Below are positions 24,600 to 32,266 of a stretch of DNA of 64,000 nt, piece by piece (within the stretch, counting starts at the first letter, position 1; each line of letters begins with the position of its first letter). The DNA is taken from contig VFJS01000031.1 of NCBI GenBank assembly GCA_009885955.1, positions 62,001 through 126,000 of the forward strand, in the 5' to 3' direction. Source of the DNA: Spirochaetia bacterium. GTDB lineage: Bacteria > Spirochaetota > UBA4802 > UBA5550. The notes under the pieces are model-generated. The model saw nothing but the letters and a program-made list of their open reading frames with translations, was not told the origin of the DNA and did no database searches. The position numbers and the translations under genes are program-made.

Positions 24600-25886
24600 T
24601 TATTTCTTCAGGGGAGGATTATAATAGCCCAGTTTCATTAAAGGGCGCTTCTCCCGTAATATTTCAAGGAGCCTGATAATTCCAACAGGGTCCGATTCCT
24701 CAAATCCTATGGAATCCAGGTAGCTGTCGGGATCAATGTTCAGGTTCCTTGTCTGTATCATGTTCACCGGAAATTTCTCAAGAAATTTCAGCAGCGATTC
24801 CACCTCGCTCTCCATGTCGGTGAATCCCGGCATGAAAAAAAGGTTCAGGGAGACAAAAATACCCGATTCCAGGGCGGTATCCAGGGACCTCTTTACATCA
24901 TCGAAGGTGAAATTCACCCCGCGGAAATATCTCTCATAATATTTTTCAGTGGGGGAATTAAGGCTTATCCTGATAGAATCGAGTCCCGAATCTATCAGGA
25001 GCTTCACCGCTGCGGGCAGGGAGCCGTTTGTATTGAGGTTGATGGTCCCGGCGCCGGTTTTACCCCTCACCATGGACAGCGCCCTGGAGAGGTCATCCGC
25101 CCTGAGCAGAGGCTCCCCTTCACACCCCTGGCCGAAGCTGACCACTGAATGTTCAACCCCTGATATATGGTGGAGCATCACCTGGGCAATCTCCTCCGGC
25201 GTGGGGAGAAAGGTGAGGCGATCCTGTGACCCCACGGTTCCGGATTCGGCCTCCTGATATGAAAGGCACCCGGGGCACCGGGCATTGCAGGCAACCGAGG
25301 TGGGGACAGGGGCTTCGTATCTCCCGAGAAAAAAATTCCTTGAGCAGAGGCAGTTGTATTCCGTTGAGCACCGGGACAACTGACTCACAAGCCTGTTTTC
25401 CGGATAACGTTCCAGCATCGCTGCGATTGCCCGCTTCAGTTCCTTCCTGTTCCGGTGGATCCCTGGATCAGACCTGGGGTCATCATCAATCCGGATTGCC
25501 GGAACAACGAACTCACTGTCCATGACCGCTAGGCCGGTGTAGGCCCACAGGGGGAGGACGGGGGCCTCTTCATTCCTGAAAAAGGCCGGCAGGTAGGTCC
25601 TGAGGTATCCCGACGAGAGGAAAGCTGATGCCGCGGTGATGTCGTCTCCGTCAGGAGAGATGGACATATAGTTAAAATCATTGTTTTTGCCGTTGTAAAA
25701 TACCGGATATCTCCCGGGAAGGGTATAGAGAAGGCTGCCGTAGGGGAGTTTGATGAGACTGTCCGGTGAAAGCCGCACGGACCGCTTCCCTGTCCTGAAC
25801 GCCGGTTCCATGCCGGGTACATCATAGACATTACCACTGCTGTCGGCATAGGCAAGGCTGTATTCACTCAATTTCTTGGCCTTCAT
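24600..25886 (-). CDS. Radical SAM protein of unknown substrate
   Basis: A 428-residue protein. The central radical SAM core starts with ACNARCPGC (CxxxCxxC for the 4Fe-4S cluster, about residue 200), followed by VVSFGQGCEGEPLLR (the GGE-like SAM site) and INLNTNGSLPAAVKLLIDSGLDSIRISLNS. The N-terminal 190 residues are not a standard domain to me. Homologues occur as uncharacterised radical SAM proteins of the MoaA/NifB/PqqE-like type. It is monocistronic, with an AT-rich leader marking the border of the decayed island that follows. Confidence 0.75.
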   Translation of the reverse strand: MKAKKLSEYSLAYADSSGNVYDVPGMEPAFRTGKRSVRLSPDSLIKLPYGSLLYTLPGRYPVFYNGKNNDFNYMSISPDGDDITAASAFLSSGYLRTYLPAFFRNEEAPVLPLWAYTGLAVMDSEFVVPAIRIDDDPRSDPGIHRNRKELKRAIAAMLERYPENRLVSQLSRCSTEYNCLCSRNFFLGRYEAPVPTSVACNARCPGCLSYQEAESGTVGSQDRLTFLPTPEEIAQVMLHHISGVEHSVVSFGQGCEGEPLLRADDLSRALSMVRGKTGAGTINLNTNGSLPAAVKLLIDSGLDSIRISLNSPTEKYYERYFRGVNFTFDDVKRSLDTALESGIFVSLNLFFMPGFTDMESEVESLLKFLEKFPVNMIQTRNLNIDPDSYLDSIGFEESDPVGIIRLLEILREKRPLMKLGYYNPPLKK

Positions 25887-26105
25887 TTACAGGTGCCTCT
25901 AAAAATTAAAATTTTATTATTTGGAGTTTTCTAACTTGTAATGAATTGATAAAACTGTTCTGCAAGTTTCCATCAACTTTTTAAATTATAGATAATCATA
26001 GTATATCAGGTGTCAATTGATTTTTAGTTTATCCTATGCACCGATACGCGGGACGCTCTTTCACCGGCTGGTTATTTATACCCTTGTGGTGCACTGGAAG
26101 AAACA

Positions 26106-26229
26106 ATAAAAAAAATACTTCACGCAGAGGGCGCAGAGAGCGCGGAGATGAAGAAAGAAAGATTAACCACGAAATATAAAATCTTCCCTTTTCGTGGGGT
26201 TCGTGCCTTTCGTGGTTATTCTTCTTATT
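26106..26229. repeat. Dispersed repeat, copy 1 (CACGAAA type)
   Basis: An A-run, then CACGCAGAGGGCGCAGAG, GATTAACCACGAAATATAAA, and CGTGCCTTTCGTGGTTATTC. AACCACGAAA and TTTCGTGGTT are inverted. Similar copies lie at 26491-26680 and 29946-30131, with a partial tail at 29016-29078 and a fragment at 53458-53485. It is part of a non-coding gap 25887-26371 that holds nothing else I can name. Confidence 0.75.
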
Positions 26230-26371
26230 AAAATTAAGGAACAAATTTTCAATCATATATACCATGCAATCTTATTGTACATATAATGAGCCCAAAAAAT
26301 TGAACACGAATTTTAATAAAATATAGTGGATTTCTCCTTGAAATAAAATATAATGAGAAACATAAATAGTA

Positions 26372-26487
26372 ATGAAAAAGAGTTATAGCAAAAAATTTAA
26401 AGCCAAGGTAGCCAATGAAACCCTTCGAGGTGAGAAGACAATTTAGGAGCTTGCCCAGAAGTATAAAGTGCATCCCAAACTGGAAGG
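26372..26487 (+). pseudogene. IS3-type transposase OrfA remnant
   Basis: Starting at ATG 26372 the frame reads MKKSYSKKFKAKVANETLRG, then EKTI, a TAG stop and ELAQKYKVHPK. Except for the stop (probably CAG to TAG, Q in related OrfA proteins) this is the N-terminal helix-turn-helix of an IS3-family OrfA. After VHPK the sequence passes directly into a copy of the dispersed repeat, so only about 38 codons remain and no OrfB is present. A dead element. Confidence 0.65.
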
Positions 26488-26490
26488 CAC

Positions 26491-26680
26491 AATAAAAAAA
26501 ATATCTCACGCGGAGGGCGCGGAGATGAATAAAAAAAGATTAACCACGAAAATATCGAAAAACATGAAATATAAAACCTTCCTTTTTCGTGGGGTCCGTG
26601 CCTTTCGTGGTTATTCTTTTTACGATTTCCGGGTTCTGCTTTCCCATTTATACGCGGAAATTTCTGGAAAGAGAAAAAAA
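26491..26680. repeat. Dispersed repeat, copy 2, with extended tail
   Basis: Same order of blocks as copy 1: A-run, CTCACGCGGAGGGCGCGGAG, GATTAACCACGAAAATATCG, CGTGCCTTTCGTGGTTATTC, then a tail with ACGATTTCCGGGTTCTGCTT and CCCATTTATACGCGGAAATT. The tail also occurs alone at 29016-29078 and in copy 3. It joins the IS3 remnant to the HsdM remnant. Confidence 0.8.
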
Positions 26681-26682
26681 AA

Positions 26683-26961
26683 TCAACCACACTTGATGAA
26701 ATCCGCCAGAAAGACTACGTGCTCTCCCCTGGCAGATATATCGGGCTTCCCGATGATGAAGATGATTTTGATTTTGTTGAAAGATTCGGAACACTTAAAG
26801 AAGAGCTTGAAGATCAGATGAGAGAGGAAGTCCGGCTCAACAAGCTGATTATGGAGAATCTTGCGAAATTGGAAATGAACGCGAAATTGCATATATTAAT
26901 CTTAAAAAAAGAGATGTTAAAAGTAAAATATAGTTGCATATATTATACTTTCGGTCTATAA
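26683..26961 (+). pseudogene. C-terminal remnant of type I methyltransferase HsdM
   Basis: The frame reading through GTG 26719 contains LDEIRQKDYVLSPGRYIGLP, then an acidic stretch and a helix ending ENLAKLEMN. This closely resembles the C-terminus of type I restriction-modification HsdM proteins, where EEI...LSPGRYVG is followed by an E/D-rich helix. No catalytic DPPY or AdoMet motif remains; the rest of the gene has been replaced by a repeat. After about 26885 the frame runs into the fic leader and is not HsdM-like. Confidence 0.65.
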
Positions 26962-26991
26962 AGTAAAATATGGTTTATTATATTATACTTT
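26920..26991. promoter_or_regulatory. Two tandem 32-bp palindromes upstream of fic
   Basis: AAAGTAAAATAT-N8-ATATTATACTTT occurs at 26920-26951 and again at 26960-26991, exactly 40 bases apart. The half-sites are reverse complements except for one base. The second copy ends 9 bases before the fic start codon and contains its ribosome site region border (TTTGAGG). The layout resembles paired operators for a dimeric repressor, possibly the winged-helix C-terminus of the Fic protein itself. Confidence 0.7.
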
Positions 26992-27000
26992 GAGGATTTA

Positions 27001-28134
27001 ATGAATATTGATGAGTTTAACGCTGGTATATGGCAGAGAGGGCATCAATACCAGTATTTTTTTCCTGAAATGATCAACCATACTTTTGTCTGGACAGATG
27101 AGTCTATTAATGAACTCCTTGAAAAAGCATCCCTGAAACTCGGTGAGCTCAACACCTTCTCCCGTTTTGTTCCTGATACAGATATGTTTATTATTATGCA
27201 CATTTTCAAAGAAGCGGTTGTATCCAGCCGTATCGAAGGAACAAGAACCAGTATTGATGAAGCTCTCATTGAAGAGAAAGAGCTTAATCCTGTAAAGCGT
27301 GACGACTGGCAGGAAGTAAACAATTACGTTACAGCTATGAATAATGCAATTGAAGAGTTAAGTGCTCTCCCTCTTTCAAACAGGCTTATTAAAAATACCC
27401 ATAAGACACTTCTTTCAAGCGTAAGAGGAGAAATGAAAACACCCGGGAAATTCAGAACATCCCAGAACTGGATCGGCGGCGCAAGTATAAAAGATGCTGT
27501 ATTTATACCAGTCTCGCATATAGAGTTACCTGAGCTGATGTCAGATCTTGAACTTTTTCTTCATAATGATAATATAAAGGTACCTCATCTTATACGGATC
27601 GCCATTGCCCATTATCAGTTTGAAACCATACACCCGTTTCTTGATGGGAACGGCCGGATAGGCAGGCTCCTGATTACGCTTTACCTGGTAAGCGCTGGGG
27701 TTCTTGAAAAGCCCCTGCTCTATCTTTCAGAATTTTTTGAAAAAAATAAGTCGCTTTATTATGACAACCTTACGCTTGTAAGAACAAAAAATGACCTGGG
27801 GCAGTGGCTTAAGTATTTTCTAGTAGGTGTTGTACAGACTTCAGAGAAAGCGGTTTCAACATTAAAGAGTATTATTGATCTAAAGGCGGATATTGAAGAA
27901 AACAGAATAACAAAGCTTGGCAAAAGATCAAAGCAGGGACGGCTGCTTTTAAATAGACTTTTTTCAAAGCCTGTTCTTAATGTGAAGGATGTTCAGGAGA
28001 TTACAGGTCTTTCACCTAAAGCCTCTTATAATCTGGTAGAGGCTTTCATTGAAGCAGAGATACTTAAAGAGACAACTGGTTACCAGAGGAACAGGGTTTT
28101 TATATTTGAAGATTATGTTAAGAAGTTCAGGTAA
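27001..28134 (+). CDS. Fic-family protein with C-terminal winged helix
   Basis: A 377-residue protein: Fic_N-like start, the class II inhibitory motif SSRIEG near residues 77-82, and the catalytic loop HPFLDGNGRIGR near 212-223 with all canonical residues, so AMP transfer from ATP to a target hydroxyl is expected when inhibition is lifted. The C-terminal 70 residues (VKDVQEITGLSPKASYNLVEAF) form a winged helix-turn-helix that could bind the tandem palindromes just upstream. This architecture is common and generally of unknown target. GAGGATTT provides a ribosome site. No separate antitoxin is visible. Confidence 0.9.
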   Translation: MNIDEFNAGIWQRGHQYQYFFPEMINHTFVWTDESINELLEKASLKLGELNTFSRFVPDTDMFIIMHIFKEAVVSSRIEGTRTSIDEALIEEKELNPVKRDDWQEVNNYVTAMNNAIEELSALPLSNRLIKNTHKTLLSSVRGEMKTPGKFRTSQNWIGGASIKDAVFIPVSHIELPELMSDLELFLHNDNIKVPHLIRIAIAHYQFETIHPFLDGNGRIGRLLITLYLVSAGVLEKPLLYLSEFFEKNKSLYYDNLTLVRTKNDLGQWLKYFLVGVVQTSEKAVSTLKSIIDLKADIEENRITKLGKRSKQGRLLLNRLFSKPVLNVKDVQEITGLSPKASYNLVEAFIEAEILKETTGYQRNRVFIFEDYVKKFR

Positions 28135-28484
28135 AGGGGCAACAGCTTATCGTCTATTTAGGCAAATATTTGCGAAAAAGGCTGTTTGGCAAATTGAGAG
28201 CGTTATTAAAAAGCAAATATCATTTGAATCTTGTATCATCTCCTATGAAGTAAAGGATAAAATTGTAGTTTTAGGTCGATATGAAGGTGATTATTGTATC
28301 CTTATGGATAAAAAGGGTTGTCTATAGTTAAAATAGAGAAAGCTGGAGCTAATCCGGCTAGTTGAAGGTTTCCGACAATGCAGAAATTATATATATGATT
28401 GAGAAAGAGGGTATTATAGCAGAGATTTTTTAATGCGTCAATATACTAATTAGAGAATAGGGAAAAGATAAATGATAAAAGATA
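28135..28484. other. Gap between fic and small membrane protein, possible decayed gene
   Basis: This 350-base AT-rich gap contains an open stretch in frame with 28049-28327 whose later part (VWQIESVIKKQISFESCIIS) looks protein-like, but it begins inside fic and has no start signal. A short later stretch, EIIYMIEKEGIIAEIF, also ends in a stop. I think these are fragments of lost genes but cannot name them. Confidence 0.25.
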
Positions 28485-28883
28485 ATGATGAGCAAAAAAA
28501 TATTTCATGCTAATGCAGCCGACCATAGCATCTCAAATATTCATTTTATTGTTCATTCAATAATTATCGCATCTATTAGTGTTTTATCATCGAAACAAAG
28601 TCCTGACCATATAATTATTTTTTTAATTTCAATAATTGGTATTTTAATAGCAATAGTTACAGCTTTTACATTAATAAGAGCTAAACTTTATAGATTATAT
28701 TGGGAAAGTAAAACAAAATTCAGAGAAAATTACAATAAGTTTTTAGAAAAAGAATTTAATAATAAATGTAAAAAGTGTTTATCAGATTGTATAGGAAATA
28801 ATTCACGTGAATTCATTGTACTTTTTATTTCAATTATCTATTTGATATTTATTTTTCATAATATCAAATGTACCAACATATAA
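28485..28883 (+). CDS. Small hypothetical membrane protein
   Basis: A 132-residue AT-rich gene. Hydrophobic segments lie near residues 20-37, 43-64 and 108-125, with a basic central region containing CKKCLSDC. No family recognised. There is no clear ribosome site, and codon use is more AT-rich than neighbours, in keeping with the variable island. It may resemble the small membrane subunits of phage-defence or toxin cassettes only in size and topology; no function is claimed. Confidence 0.4.
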   Translation: MMSKKIFHANAADHSISNIHFIVHSIIIASISVLSSKQSPDHIIIFLISIIGILIAIVTAFTLIRAKLYRLYWESKTKFRENYNKFLEKEFNNKCKKCLSDCIGNNSREFIVLFISIIYLIFIFHNIKCTNI

Positions 28884-29015
28884 TTTTTGTTAAAAAATTT
28901 TAAGGCAGTGTGCATAAATCTTTTCATTTGCCAATGAAAATTGATTCCAGTAAAATTTTTATGCCCCATAACATAAATGGAGGCTGTATGAAATACTTTG
29001 CAGTGAACTTTCTGG

Positions 29016-29078
29016 TTTTTTAACGATTTCCGGGGATTTTATTTCCCATTTATACACAGAAATTCCGGGAAAGAAAAG
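29016..29078. repeat. Tail fragment of the dispersed repeat
   Basis: TTTTTAACGATTTCCGGGGA...CCCATTTATACACAGAAATT matches the tail of repeat copies 2 and 3 without the preceding CACGAAA block. It directly precedes the second fic gene. Confidence 0.7.
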
Positions 29079-29093
29079 AGTAATAAGGGGGAT

Positions 29094-29879
29094 ATGATGG
29101 CTTTTGACAATAAAATAAAGAATGTAGACAAAATACAAAAGGAGATTAACAATTATCGTCCATTGGGTCCTCATACAGTTAAACAGCTTAAAGAATATTA
29201 TAGAATAGGCTTAACCTATTCAAGTAACGCCATTGAAGGCAATTCATTAACTGAGACGGAGACAAAAATCATATTAGAAGACGGTATTACCATAGGGGGT
29301 AAAAGTATCCGGGAACATCAAGAAGCACTTGGACATAGTGAGGCCTATGATTTACTATATACCCTTTATCAATCAAAAGAAATAACTGAAAAGGAAATCA
29401 AGGAACTGCACAGGCTTTTTTTCCGCAGGATAGATGAAACAAATGCCGGTAAATACAGGACAGAGCAGGTCATAGTATCGGGTTCGGAATTTGAACCGCC
29501 TACGCCGAACAAAGTATCGGCTTTAATGAAAAAGCTTGTCAAGTCTATTCCTTCTATGCGTGAAAACTATCATCCGATAGAATTTGCGGCGTTATTACAT
29601 AAAGATTTTGTAGAAATACACCCTTTTATAGATGGAAACGGCAGGACTGCCAGGCTGTTAATGAACCTTGCATTATTACAGGATAGTTATATTATAACAC
29701 TTATACCGCCCACATTGAGAGGTGAATATATTAGTTGTTTGGAGTTATCTCATAAGGGGGATAGTAAACCTTTTATAAATTTTATTTCAGCGATGGTTTA
29801 TGAGACACAGAAAGATTATTTAAGATTATTAAAATCTCTTGAAGACTGGAAGAAGCCAAAAAACGGAAATAAAAAATAA
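29094..29879 (+). CDS. Fic-family protein, short single-domain form
   Basis: A 261-residue Fic protein. SSNAIEGNSL near residues 43-52 is an N-terminal inhibitory-type (S/T)xxxE(G/N) motif, and HPFIDGNGRTARLL near 183-196 is the complete catalytic loop. There is no C-terminal DNA-binding domain. Sequence differs from the other Fic gene 1 kb upstream, so it is not a recent duplicate. GGGGGATATG supplies the ribosome site. Expected to AMPylate a target protein; the target is unknown. Confidence 0.88.
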   Translation: MMAFDNKIKNVDKIQKEINNYRPLGPHTVKQLKEYYRIGLTYSSNAIEGNSLTETETKIILEDGITIGGKSIREHQEALGHSEAYDLLYTLYQSKEITEKEIKELHRLFFRRIDETNAGKYRTEQVIVSGSEFEPPTPNKVSALMKKLVKSIPSMRENYHPIEFAALLHKDFVEIHPFIDGNGRTARLLMNLALLQDSYIITLIPPTLRGEYISCLELSHKGDSKPFINFISAMVYETQKDYLRLLKSLEDWKKPKNGNKK

Positions 29880-29945
29880 CTGGTTATTTGATGATTTTTT
29901 GATGATTTTCCTGAACGGATATTTTAATAATCGACGGGTATTGCA

Positions 29946-30131
29946 TAAAATAAAAAAAAATATCTCACGCGGAGGTCGCGGAGATGAAGAAAGAAAGATT
30001 AACCACGAAAATATCGAAAAACACGAAATATAAAATATTCCTTTTCGTGGGGTTTGTGCCTTTCGTGGTTATTCTTTTTACGATTTCCGGGGTCTGTGTT
30101 TCCCATTTTACATGGAAATTCCTGGGAAGAT
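29946..30131. repeat. Dispersed repeat, copy 3
   Basis: Blocks in the same order as copy 2: CTCACGCGGAGGTCGCGGAG, GATTAACCACGAAAATATCG, CGTGCCTTTCGTGGTTATTC, CGATTTCCGGGGTCTGTGTT and CCCATTTTACATGGAAATTC. It fills most of the gap between fic and the thi operon; 30132-30237 shows nothing else. Confidence 0.8.
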
Positions 30132-30237
30132 AATTTCCATATTACTATTTCTTATCCCCCTATCTCGACCATCCCCTCATCCCCATTTCTTACACCCCTA
30201 TGGATAAAAGGAAACCCATGTCTCATCATAATTGAGA

Positions 30238-31287
30238 TCATCTCAGCGATGCCGCACTCATGAAATCGGCCATATTCTTTTCAATCTCTCCGTTCCTGAA
30301 AAGAAATGAGATAAGGGCATAGCAGGTACATCCCGCATCCCTCACCTCCTTCACGTTACCGGAATTAATCCCTCCGATGGCCACTATGGGAATTTTCACC
30401 TCGCTGCAGATTTTAGACAGGACCCCGGTACCGATGCCCTCCATGAGAGCGCCGTTTTTGCTCACGGTATCAAAAACAGGTCCCACAGCTATGTAGTCAG
30501 GGTTCTCCTTGGCGCCAAGAACGGCCTGTTCGTAGGAGTGAGTTGACAGTCCTATGATGATATCCTCCGACAGCAGCTTCCTCGCCTCGCTCACCGGCAG
30601 GTCGTCCTGGCCGAGATGAACTCCCCCGGCGCCGGACAGATAGGCGATATGGGGGTGGTCATTGACAATGAAAAGTATATCCCGCTCTTTGCAGTAAGGC
30701 GCCAGCATGGAGGCTGCTCTGAAAATTTCCCCTTCCTGCGCGCCCTTCATCCTGAGCTGGATCACCTTTGCGCCGCAATCTGCAAACCTCCCCGCAGTCA
30801 AAAGATAATCCTCTTTCTTCACATGCGCCGAATCGATTATTGCATAGACCGAACCGGTGAATGAATTCAGATTCCCGGCCTTTGCAGCACCGAGGACCAT
30901 ATCCTTCCAGAGATCGTATATTTTAAATCTGGCAGCCTGGAGCCCTGCATGGTGATCGCCTCCCAGCATTTTTGAGAATTCCTCCAGGGCCCTGACCGCT
31001 TCAGCAGCTCGTCCCATATTTGAAGAAAGGAGGTCGGGCAGGGAGTTCCTCCTCTTCTCACCTTCGGTGTCCACAAACTTCTGGCTGTCCCCGCCCACAT
31101 CGCGGCTGCTCAGAAGGAACCTTTCCGGTATAGCCTTCGAGAACAGGGAAATTTCGTGCCGCAGCTCTTTAAGAATAGCGGACCTCCCGGAATTGAAAAC
31201 AAACCTCTCCAGATCCTCGCATACCCTGAGCCCCTCAAGAGCCCGGTTTATATTCGCATCGATGGCTCTGTAAATCCTTCTATCCAT
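30238..31287 (-). CDS. thiE: ThiD2-ThiE fusion, thiamine phosphate synthase
   Basis: A 349-residue protein. Residues 1-130 (RAIDANINRALEGLRVCEDL, DVGGDS, NMGRAAEAVRALEEF) resemble the ThiD2 domain, proposed to phosphorylate hydroxymethylpyrimidine phosphate. Residues 145-349 are ThiE: VIQLRMKG, FIVNDHPHIAYLSGAGGVHLGQDDLP, IIGLSTHS, YIAVGPVFDT and VAIGGI. The fusion would take HMP-P through HMP-PP to thiamine phosphate in one polypeptide. It ends the aroA-to-thi operon. Its carrier protein gene thiS is immediately upstream and thiC is 4.4 kb away on the other strand; thiG and thiF were not seen. Confidence 0.88.
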   Translation of the reverse strand: MDRRIYRAIDANINRALEGLRVCEDLERFVFNSGRSAILKELRHEISLFSKAIPERFLLSSRDVGGDSQKFVDTEGEKRRNSLPDLLSSNMGRAAEAVRALEEFSKMLGGDHHAGLQAARFKIYDLWKDMVLGAAKAGNLNSFTGSVYAIIDSAHVKKEDYLLTAGRFADCGAKVIQLRMKGAQEGEIFRAASMLAPYCKERDILFIVNDHPHIAYLSGAGGVHLGQDDLPVSEARKLLSEDIIIGLSTHSYEQAVLGAKENPDYIAVGPVFDTVSKNGALMEGIGTGVLSKICSEVKIPIVAIGGINSGNVKEVRDAGCTCYALISFLFRNGEIEKNMADFMSAASLR

Positions 31288-31325
31288 ATATTTCCTGATA
31301 AAATAAAATGAGCCGGCGTGAGTTC

Positions 31326-31523
31326 CTATCCCCCTCCCACGAAGGTGACAATTTCAATCCGGTCGCCTTCATGTATCATCTCCTCCCGATATGCCTGGCG
31401 GTGTGTGATCATGCTGTTCTTTTCCACTGCAACGATGTCGGGGTTAAGGCCGTAGTTCATGATTAAGTCAAAGAGGGTCCCGCCGCTGAAGTCCACATCC
31501 TTTCCGTTTACCATGATCCTCAC
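31326..31523 (-). CDS. thiS: Sulfur carrier protein ThiS
   Basis: A 65-residue ubiquitin-like protein ending in the functional Gly-Gly (EIVTFVGGG) and containing VAVEKNSMITHR and GDRIEIV, as in ThiS. I place the start at GTG 31523, overlapping the rsmE stop (GTGA) with GGAGG upstream, because MRIMVNGKDV then aligns with the usual ThiS start; ATG 31514 is the alternative. ThiS thiocarboxylate supplies sulfur for the thiazole ring. Confidence 0.88.
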   Translation of the reverse strand: MRIMVNGKDVDFSGGTLFDLIMNYGLNPDIVAVEKNSMITHRQAYREEMIHEGDRIEIVTFVGGG

Positions 31524-32263
31524 CTCTTCCCTCCAAGCTCGTATATGATGATGGATGATAAAATAATGGATGCCGTCTCGGCCCTGAGCTGGCTGAATCC
31601 GAAATTGATGCCGGCCCATCCCTCCGAGGCTGCATCACTCAGCTCCCTCTCGGAAAATCCCCCTTCAGGGCCTACCATTAAACTGGCTGCCGGCCGGTCA
31701 GCGGCACCCCTCTCTATTTCTTTACGCAGATAGTCCTTCATATCGAGCCCGGCTCCCGGATGGGCGATGATTTTAAGGCCGCTGGTCTTAACTTTAATCA
31801 ACTCGCTGAATGATACAACCTCATCAACCTGCGGAACTGCCGGCCTCATCGACTGCTTTGACGCCTCCAGAGCAATCTTCCTCCACCGCTCCGCTTTCCG
31901 GTTCCCCTTATCGCCCGGGTCTGCGACAACCCTTTCAGATATGAATGGAATGATTCGGGATACGCCTGCCTCAGTGCATTTCTGTACAACAAGATCAAAA
32001 TTCTTCCCTTTTAAAACGGCTGCGCAGAGGCAGACGCTGACAGGTTCAAATGTTTCGGGCCCGGCCTCAATCTCTTCAGCTTCTATACAGCTTCCCGTTA
32101 CTGTTAATATCCTTGAAGTAATGCGCCTTCCCGTGGCGTCGCGGAGAAGGATAATGTCATTTACCCTGACGCGTTTAACATTAGCCAGGTGGTGATAATC
32201 CTCGCCCCTGATCAAAATCGTGCCGCTGCTATTTTGCTCACGGTTGATGAAAATCTGGGTCAC
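31520..32263 (-). CDS. rsmE: 16S rRNA (uracil-1498-N3)-methyltransferase
   Basis: A 247-residue RsmE: N-terminal PUA-like part (DYHHLANVKRVRVNDIILLRDATG), the SPOUT signature ALEASKQSMRPAVPQV, then LMVGPEGGFSERELS and the knot segment FGFSQLRAETASII (usual LGxxxLRxETA). It methylates U1498 in the decoding region of 16S rRNA. It sits inside the aro/thi operon, 3 bases after the preceding gene. Confidence 0.93.
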   Translation of the reverse strand: MTQIFINREQNSSGTILIRGEDYHHLANVKRVRVNDIILLRDATGRRITSRILTVTGSCIEAEEIEAGPETFEPVSVCLCAAVLKGKNFDLVVQKCTEAGVSRIIPFISERVVADPGDKGNRKAERWRKIALEASKQSMRPAVPQVDEVVSFSELIKVKTSGLKIIAHPGAGLDMKDYLRKEIERGAADRPAASLMVGPEGGFSERELSDAASEGWAGINFGFSQLRAETASIILSSIIIYELGGKR

Positions 32264-32266
32264 TGC

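Noticed and set aside
26397-26690. 97-residue minus-strand reading frame across the repeat
   Set aside because: It translates the dispersed repeat itself; similar artefact frames appear at other copies.
28049-28327. 92-residue reading frame after fic
   Set aside because: Begins inside the fic gene in another frame and lacks a start signal; kept only as a possible decayed fragment.
25887-30237. CRISPR array in the repeat-rich island
   Set aside because: Repeats are long, few and irregularly spaced, with no uniform spacers and no cas genes.
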